From positions 11,991,559 to 12,055,558 of the forward strand of contig NC_088717.1 in assembly GCF_963576615.1 (NCBI RefSeq): a stretch of 64,000 bases of DNA, in the 5' to 3' direction. The translations under genes and the position numbers were made by a program. The notes beneath the pieces are model-generated. The model saw nothing but the letters and a program-made list of their open reading frames with translations. It was not told the DNA's origin and searched no databases. The stretch is from Watersipora subatra (Eukaryota; Bryozoa; Gymnolaemata; Cheilostomatida; Watersiporidae). The stretch's first letter is position 1. Each line of letters opens with the position of its first letter. Below, in pieces: positions 59,601-64,000 of this stretch.

Positions 59601-60075
59601 TTTTTGAGATGGGTGCTTAAACTATCAAGTCTCTGGAAGGTGATTCGAAGTTGAGTATACATCACAACCCCTTTTAGATTAACAAGAATTTAGACACAAA
59701 CTAGATGCATGTATATACTAAAACAATACATTTGGTTTAACAGATATATTAAAACTTTAAATGAAGGTGCATGTTTTAGGGGAAGTAGATTAATCTTTGG
59801 GTTGTGCACAAGCATAATAAAATCATATGCAAATGGCCTATCAACTTTCCAAGAATTGACCTCGCAGAATTACTTTAGTTTTACAACTTAAAAAAGTTCA
59901 CAAATATTTTTTTGTATCATCCCAACGCATGAACACTATAGTATCGCCGTTCATTGCATATCAAAAGCTAAAATAAACATATTTTTAAACTTACCGCATT
60001 AAGAGAGCTGTATACAGTCAGAACGATGGAAAATATCCGCATGCCATATTTAGCAAGTTTTGAGGCATCTGCCAT
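41423..60075 (-). CDS. Tetraspanin, complete seven-exon gene, 351 aa
   Basis: Exons 60075-59995, 54412-54185, 52958-52884, 49506-49396, 48194-48005, 41899-41724 and 41617-41423 join in one frame (1056 nt including stop). The protein has four membrane spans (about 14-41, 70-93, 104-123, 275-298), a small loop and a large extracellular loop. The large loop carries the diagnostic CCG (168-170), PLSCC (204-208), PC (245-246) and GC (260-261), making six cysteines. Sequons NKS, NGT and NLS are in the large loop. The C-terminal tail of about 53 residues is longer than in most tetraspanins (family usually 200-300 residues in all) and ends TAV, a possible PDZ-type end (inference). Tetraspanins organise membrane partner proteins. 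The subfamily cannot be named by eye. Intron 5 carries a hAT transposon. Confidence 0.83.
41724..41899 (-). CDS. Tetraspanin exon 6: end of large loop and start of span 4
   Basis: Acceptor tgttttag, donor GTATGT, 176 nt. DQPC and IGEGC complete the cysteine set. NSAIVSGALVIVLVQ begins the fourth span. Confidence 0.82.
42106..42199. repeat. Minisatellite of about 16-bp units, left of the hAT element
   Basis: Units like ggccatagggcatagtt repeat with a/g changes. The array ends at the hAT terminus and resumes at 46566. Confidence 0.85.
42200..42498. repeat. Tandem duplication of the hAT left terminus
   Basis: Copy 1 starts TAGACCTGCACGATTTGTCT at 42200. Copy 2 starts TAGACTTGCACGATTTGTCT at 42357 and repeats about 140 bases with few changes. 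A third TAGACCT start is at 42501. Each copy brings an end-like sequence. Confidence 0.85.
42914..43156 (-). CDS. hAT transposase exon 6: dimerisation domain
   Basis: Acceptor attttag, 80 codons and TAA. WWSTHQHEFKNLSSIARKV and SVSSERLFSIAGHIVSKKR match the hAT C-terminal dimerisation region. Confidence 0.9.
   Translation of the reverse strand: MEFFLSMECPPEMEVNIWWSTHQHEFKNLSSIARKVMCVNATSVSSERLFSIAGHIVSKKRTSLRPALVNMLTVLAFNSK
42914..46120 (-). CDS. hAT transposase with BED zinc finger, six exons, 665 aa
   Basis: Exons 46120-46046, 45715-44623, 44394-44091, 43957-43773, 43577-43480 and 43156-42914 all have GT..AG borders and matching phases, totalling 1998 nt with no internal stop. An N-terminal BED finger (CDLCKKG, then HLQIHH) binds DNA. 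Then come TTDGWSS and ITTDSAAN with the two core aspartates, CFGHYLHN (the CxxH motif), and DVKTRWGS (the RW motif). The C-terminal dimerisation domain has SSERLFSIAG with the catalytic glutamate, and HIVSKKRTSLRP. By family knowledge this enzyme excises and reinserts the element by a hairpin mechanism. The arrangement resembles ZBED-type transposases. Activity is an inference from intactness. Confidence 0.88.
43480..43577 (-). CDS. hAT transposase exon 5
   Basis: Acceptor ttttag, donor GTAAAA, 98 nt. Low-complexity basic and acidic linker before the dimerisation domain; supported mainly by phase. Confidence 0.7.
43773..43957 (-). CDS. hAT transposase exon 4
   Basis: Acceptor gcaatatag, donor GTAGGT, 185 nt. 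NMLAISTFLDRRYEYQPP carries the AtfLDPRyK-like motif typical of hAT. Confidence 0.82.
44091..44394 (-). CDS. hAT transposase exon 3
   Basis: Acceptor gtttccag, donor GTAAGT, 304 nt. ALKPYESLTDILSGE is the conserved helix after the RW motif (L.p.e..T..lS), followed by an acidic run (GDDCDDDVNDGDNNDEDKEG). Confidence 0.82.
44623..45715 (-). CDS. hAT transposase exon 2: BED finger and catalytic core
   Basis: Acceptor tttatttag, donor GTATGT, 1093 nt. It holds the zinc finger, the first two catalytic aspartates, CxxH and RW motifs. Confidence 0.9.
46046..46120 (-). CDS. hAT transposase exon 1
   Basis: 25 acidic codons (MAGNYSVTVVLDSDADDTFD onward), donor GTAAGT, phase 0. Least certain exon; the next exon also has an in-frame ATG (45709) that could serve as start. 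Confidence 0.6.
46566..46605. repeat. Minisatellite continuation, right of the hAT element
   Basis: ccatagggcatagttgacca and a further unit (tagggtgtagttgacca) continue the array seen at 42106-42199. Confidence 0.85.
46606..48004. other. Rest of tetraspanin intron 5
   Basis: AT-rich. 47595-47705 is a nearly pure AT tract with self-complementary runs (ataatatattatatatta). Nothing else assigned. Confidence 0.5.
48005..48194 (-). CDS. Tetraspanin exon 5: CCG and PLSCC motifs
   Basis: Acceptor atttgcag, donor GTAAGT, 190 nt. YTCCGAKNGTDW and SIPLSCC are the signature cysteine motifs of the large loop. Confidence 0.85.
48195..49395. other. Tetraspanin intron 4
   Basis: Mostly AT-rich unique sequence. 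On the minus strand near 48590-48645, gtggtagagtgttgatctt and gagtttaagtcccc resemble tRNA-type A and B boxes, a possible old SINE. Confidence 0.35.
49396..49506 (-). CDS. Tetraspanin exon 4: first part of large loop
   Basis: Acceptor tttggcag, 37 codons, donor GTTGGT (weak). Helical, cysteine-free stretch (LEPYLYWTITDNYAAINKSV) preceding the CCG motif, as the family requires. Confidence 0.75.
50630..51905 (+). repeat. Dispersed repeat with a CCCGG hairpin start, longest copy
   Basis: It opens near ctagttgaatgcccggcgtt, where CCCGG and CCGGG flank a 6-base loop. It later has acaactgtaaaggttttcaa and ends near aaatgtgaatgtgaaataac and tacaattacaataga. The shared words occur at 57650-57900 (same strand) and 58855-59150 (opposite strand). 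It lies in tetraspanin intron 3. Class unknown; a Helitron-like or other non-autonomous element is possible. Confidence 0.5.
52103..52621 (+). other. Unexplained 172-codon open frame in tetraspanin intron 3, antisense
   Basis: This is the longest open frame here that is neither a transposase, gag nor simple repeat. It begins MSGQMKRECRRSFYRDDTIV, is basic and rich in Arg, Ile and Tyr, and ends through an AT-repeat (YIDYIYIIYYIDYAY). No family recognised; no splice sites or promoter noted. It directly follows the dispersed repeat at 50630-51905 and may be part of a larger repeat. Confidence 0.3.
52884..52958 (-). CDS. Tetraspanin exon 3: span 3
   Basis: Acceptor ttgttgtag, 25 codons, donor GTGAGT. 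YVTLLGICIICGITTGFYAV is the third span. A 75-base exon covering this span alone is common in tetraspanin genes. Confidence 0.78.
53630..53795. repeat. TA and CA microsatellite
   Basis: tatatgtatatag-type sequence changes into (CA)n with interruptions. The Thr/His-rich and Cys/Val-rich frames across it are artefacts. Confidence 0.9.
54185..54412 (-). CDS. Tetraspanin exon 2: end of span 1, small loop, span 2
   Basis: Acceptor atttaccag, 76 codons, donor GTGAGA. VTGAAIVGVGVYILVDLSP completes the first span and NAAIAMIVCGTFIMLHG forms the second. Confidence 0.78.
55737..56536. mobile_element. Non-autonomous TIR element, Tc1/mariner-like (800 bp)
   Basis: The left end TACAGTGGAACCTCAGTTCT and right end AGAACCGAGGTTCTACTGTA are inverted repeats. 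Further inside, subterminal words such as ttcgaaaaccgagttgttcg and gtcaaaaaccgaattggtcg are also inverted. TA lies at both outer edges, as expected for Tc1/mariner targets. No transposase; the 119-codon minus frame inside has no DDE motif. Confidence 0.75.
57650..57900 (+). repeat. Dispersed repeat, partial copy
   Basis: caactgttaaggttttcaga, aatgtgattgtgaaataatt and tacgattacaataaaaaatt parallel the 3' half of 51660-51905. Confidence 0.5.
58855..59150 (-). repeat. Dispersed repeat, inverted partial copy
   Basis: Read on the minus strand it starts ttactaggggaatgcccggc and has aacaactgttaaggttttca later, matching the start and middle of 50630-51905 with a large internal deletion. Confidence 0.5.
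59306..59353. repeat. 22-bp hairpin with 4-base loop
   Basis: ATACATCAATGCTGGTGTGT followed by AT, loop acaa, then the reverse complement with one mismatch, inside TA/CA-rich sequence. Confidence 0.85.
59995..60075 (-). CDS. Tetraspanin exon 1
   Basis: 27 codons, MADASKLAKYGMRIFSIVLT onward, donor GTAAGT, phase 0. The start gives a short basic cytoplasmic N-terminus before the first span, as usual in tetraspanins. Confidence 0.65.
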
Positions 60076-63000
60076 GGTGCTATCCACCAACTAAGCAACA
60101 ATCTTATACATGCATTCTATTCTTTATTGCAGAATTTCAAAAATTTAATATAGTATGTGAAATTGGCATGTTTCAGGTGCTAAATATAGACTAGATAATA
60201 AAGATTAATGCAAGTAGTTTTGATTAAAACAATTTTTCCTTTGATAACATCCTTAGAAAACCAAAGAAACTCATTAAATACATGCGTCAGAGTGTAGAGA
60301 TTTGTGTCTGATTTGCTGGTTTCCAGCAATAAAATTGACTAACTACTAACATAAAACACTTGGCATCCGAAATGGAAAACTTTTTGAAATTACTGTCAAT
60401 TAATGTTATATTGTTCAAATGTGATCCTAACATTATTGCACCAAATGAATATGATGTATTTTGATTTAGCACACAAAATAGCATATGTCTAATAAAAATT
60501 TTATTAGTCATATAAAATTCTACTTAGTAGAATGCCAATTGGCTATTGCGAGACTCGCGATCTGACAAAACACAGCAATTCAAAGTTTCATATTTTCTAC
60601 TATGATCAATTCTTTACTGTTTTCTACACAGTAGCAGTTGCATTTTGAAATCATATGGTTATGGACAAGATAGTGTAACAAACGCAGATGTGGAATTATA
60701 ATCTGAATGTATTATGTAATCGTCACCTAATTAGTTATTCGGTAAAATACTGGAAAGGAATAATTTTACAGAAATCTGAGTTACTGTGTTTTGTTAGATT
60801 AGGGCGTATATTAGTCATAATTATGCTATTTTGTGTGCTAAATAAAAGAAGACTGCAAATAGCAACTGGCCAGAAAAAATATCACACAACTCTTTGACTC
60901 ATTAATTTCAATTATTATTTAATTAATATTCCTAAAGAAAAAGTCTTTATGTTGTGCAAATGTGTTTACAGATAAGTAGTTTTATTAAAGCAAAAGATTA
61001 TTTTCACCAAGAAACTGCCTGTATTGTGTTACGTATGCCCACATGAGCAGGTAAATGATAAATAGAAGCAAATGTTGCCATGGTTGTTTAGCTAACTCAC
61101 TACTAAGCTAAACAACATTTTTAACACTACAGACAATGTATTAAATTAAATGTATATAGAATAATATAATAAAATATTATACAGTATGAAAAATTTAGTA
61201 TAATGTTTCCTAATACAATGTAACGTATTATGTACAAAATATAGGGTACATCATATATAATACATGATACATGTATGATATATAAAACTATTTATGATAC
61301 ACTTGTAATATAATATACTATAAATATTATGTACGGTATAATATATATAACAACATTCTTTAAAACTGAATCAAAAGAAAAGGGTGTCAAAATATTATAC
61401 ATATCACATTGCAACATCATCTTTTTTGTATCAGTTTTACAGAGTATTATTTTAAATAGCCTGATATTTGAACCTAATTAAGTGTCAATAAACCAAAATA
61501 TTGCAATATGTTACACTTCAGTGCCAAAATGTTGATTAGTTCAGTTAAGTTTTGATAACATATTTGCCAAGTAATTTAAAGCTGTCAAGAACTCTAAACC
61601 ATATTTATAATTGATGCAGGACCTAAAAAAGTGAAGTTAGTGGTACAGCAGAAATGAATTTAAAGTAGCCTTTACCATAAGTGGTAAACAGCTGACACTA
61701 GTCACTGTGTTTTCATTGTGTGGAATATTTAGATTCAGAACTGTGTGCTTGATTGGTTAAATTGAGATAAGATTTTTAATAAATATTCACATTTTGCAGA
61801 TTTAAAAAATATAAGGACGTCATCACCAGCGGTCACAAAGGCAAACTCCTATCTTGCTCATATCACAATAGGAATAAACGACTGCAGTGTAGGAAATGTT
61901 TATAATATAATGGCTTGCATAACATTTTCTCGTGCATCATTTGCAAGTACTGTCACCATGCAAACATGAAAGATTTGATAAAATTTGGTGAGTAAAAAAC
62001 TTGTTTGATTCACAAGTTTTTTGCTGCTTTGGTGTGAAAGACTTGCGGATGATACAAACGTGTAGATAAACCAAATTATAGGAACAGAGGTAGACATGCA
62101 ACAAAAATAGTCAAGATATAATACTTGTAACTGAAAAAGGATTTTTAACTGGATCAGAGATTTTTTCAAAGCATAAAAACTTTCAATTTTTCAAAATCTG
62201 CATAATCTGCTTGTATACCAAATAATGTAGTTTGGCAAATTTCTGTCCTAAGTTCTACGTATGATTGGTGAAACCATGTTTGCAATTTAAGTAAACTTTC
62301 CTGAAAACATTACTAAGCAAACTGAAAGTAAACCATTTAGTTTATAGCGCTTTCCGGTGGACTATTTGTGTTGAGTAACGTCAATTGCGGAGCAAAGACT
62401 CGAGAGCTGTGGCAGCTGATAAAACAGACAAGCAATAGATACTAGGTGAACATCTTTATGTAAATAAAAAAATTAAATACTTTCGTTGTTGCTTTAGTAA
62501 TGACTACCTTCAACAACTAGGTTAGACGAACTGTTTCTGTTTAGTAGTACACAGAGGTGATCAGGCAAATTGAAATTCTTATGTTGCTATGTATTGTTTA
62601 TATTTGTCAAAAAAATTCTTCAGCTCTGTTATTTAGAGCTTGACATTGCTTTGGCTTTTTACAGCAACATATTTACCAAAGGCGATGCTTTACTTAAAAA
62701 TAGCACCAATAAATCAAAAGATGTTTTTTAGAATTGACACTCAAAGTCACTTAGGATAACCTACTGCTAACTATTGTCATATTCATCATAAATACAAGGT
62801 CAATTGACAGTAGAAACTAGCAGTAATGCAAGTTATAAAAATCTCTTTGTTTTTACTTGAAGGTTTATGCAATAAAAACTCTGTTCGAACAGTATCAAAT
62901 AAACAACTGAATAAGGATGCCAAACATCTTACTTTGAAAAATTGGTTGATTGAAACTTTCAAAGCTAAGAGTGATAAAAAAGGGTCAATAAAATTGTGTC

Positions 63001-63236
63001 CGTGGTGTCAGAAGTGTTGACCAAAACACAGGTTCCATGACTTAGTGGCCAGCCACATACTACAATAGAATATACTAGATTTCTCACTGGCTAGAATAAA
63101 AAGCAATAGAACAAATTTAGCGGTGTCAGCTAAATTTTTATTTAAAACAATTGACTAACACAAAACAGTGAAGCACAGATTAGTAAAAGAGTTAGGAATG
63201 AACAAGCGTAACTAACCATTCTTACAAATTGCTTGT
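60076..63236. other. Between the tetraspanin start and the next gene
   Basis: AT-rich, with no element with clear ends. A 64-codon plus frame at 62826-63020 ends IKLCPWCQKC and matches nothing I know. The tetraspanin promoter should lie just right of 60075, but no clear TATA or CpG cluster was seen. Confidence 0.4.
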
Positions 63237-63459
63237 TCAATCACTTTTTTTTCGATGGTGCCTACGTGTAGATCTTTTGAGATGGAGGTTTATATCTTGC
63301 GGAGACTCAGGCAATGGTCTTGATGTTTGAATGTGACTTGCTGTTGACGCTTGCCTTGAAATTTTGAGGGCTAACATAGCAACAATTCCAGCTGCAACTA
63401 GTAGGGCAATGAGCATTCCTACAACTATGTATGTAGTAGTAGTCTCAGTGTCACCCTTC
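63237..63459 (-). CDS. Last exon of an unidentified membrane protein, gene continues right of window
   Basis: Acceptor tgctttag is followed by 73 codons and TGA. After a Thr-rich stretch (GDTETTTTYI) there is one hydrophobic span (VVGMLIALLVAAGIVAMLAL), then a cytoplasmic tail with basic clusters (KRSTRRHHRKKSD at the end). The first base completes a codon from the previous exon, which is outside the window. This is the C-terminal end of a type I or multi-span membrane protein on the same strand as the tetraspanin. The family cannot be named from this exon alone. Confidence 0.65.
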
Positions 63460-63807
63460 CTAAAGCAAGAATAAATACGGATAATAAAAATTTAGTTTTA
63501 GGTTAAATATAGACATAATTTAAATGAAGAACAACATAATTGAGTTTTTAGCATAACTTAAAAAACTTTTTAGTTTTATCAAAAGTATTTCTGTTGCTCA
63601 TTTTGTAGCCAATAGTATTATAGTATAGACTGCACATAACCTTTCACACTGTACGGCAAGCAAAAATGCTTTTAATTTTGCGTCTTTCTTTAGAACCAGC
63701 TACTGAAAGATGTTAAAAAAAATATATAGATATATTTCAAAGTTGATTGTTCAGTGTTTCCAGCTATAACTATTAAAACTTGAGAAATAAATATCCGCTT
63801 CATGCTG

Positions 63808-63865
63808 GATTTGATCTCGGAACCTTTCACTCACCAGCGATTCTAAGAGGTTCCAAGATCAAATC
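63808..63865. repeat. 18-bp inverted repeat
   Basis: GATTTGATCTCGGAACCT (63808-63825) and AGGTTCCAAGATCAAATC (63848-63865), one mismatch. The arms resemble a tRNA B-box (ggttccgagatcaaatcc), so this may be two facing SINE fragments. Confidence 0.65.
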
Positions 63866-64000
63866 ATCAAGCAATATGAGTCAGTCATTAAGCAATGTGG
63901 GTCACATTTTTGGTTAAAATACGCATAACACTTTGCATTACACATTGTCACAAAAGCTTGTTCTCACGGCCTTTATTAGTAAGTTTAGCAACCGGATAGT

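Larger units (their letters stand above)
54413..59994. other. Tetraspanin intron 1 (5.6 kb)
   Basis: It holds a TIR element (55737-56536), two copies of the dispersed repeat (57650-57900 and 58855-59150) and a hairpin at 59306-59353. No exon-like segment was found between exons 1 and 2. Confidence 0.5.

Overview
This is an AT-rich stretch of an animal nuclear genome. Genes are split by GT..AG introns of up to several kilobases, simple repeats are common, and intergenic and intronic DNA is packed with short inverted-repeat transposons. There are no operons, no ribosome binding sites and no dense ORFs. The mix of several TNF-type ligand genes in one place, tetraspanin genes and many MITE-like families fits an invertebrate, plausibly a lophotrochozoan. 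That placement is inference; no rRNA or mitochondrial marker is present.

Layout. (1) 1-330: last exon of a TNF-superfamily ligand whose other exons lie left of the window. (2) 330-13.6 kb: no gene recognised. It holds a ~31-bp minisatellite split by an LTR-like insertion, a TG/CA tract, a 530-bp ACT/ACC microsatellite, a diverged local duplication, two copies of a large-TIR MITE and a piggyBac-type MITE. (3) 13.8-30.7 kb (+): a complete seven-exon TNF ligand gene (364 codons, type II membrane protein with a furin site). Its last exon clearly resembles the exon at 203-328, so the two genes look like tandem paralogues. (4) 31.4-32.7 kb: a 600-bp polypyrimidine tract followed by a 30-bp tandem repeat. 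(5) 33.4-36.6 kb: a Copia retrotransposon that lacks reverse transcriptase, inserted into one arm of a long hairpin repeat. (6) 36.6-41.4 kb: a MITE and an almost perfect 430-bp palindrome. (7) 41.4-60.1 kb (-): a seven-exon tetraspanin gene (351 codons) with the CCG motif and six large-loop cysteines. Its intron 5 carries an apparently intact 4.4-kb hAT transposon with a six-exon, 665-codon BED-finger transposase, nested in a minisatellite. (8) 63.2-63.5 kb (-): last exon of another membrane protein gene continuing to the right.

How parts relate. The host genes are immune/cell-surface type: TNF ligands signal to TNF receptors in inflammation, apoptosis or development, and tetraspanins organise membrane microdomains. 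No functional link between them can be read from the sequence. Both gene models were assembled by hand from splice sites and reading-frame phase. In each, all exon phases add up to one open frame, which is the main evidence for them. The mobile-element layer is the most unusual content: nested insertions with readable target duplications (hAT in a minisatellite, Copia in a palindrome) and several non-autonomous families.
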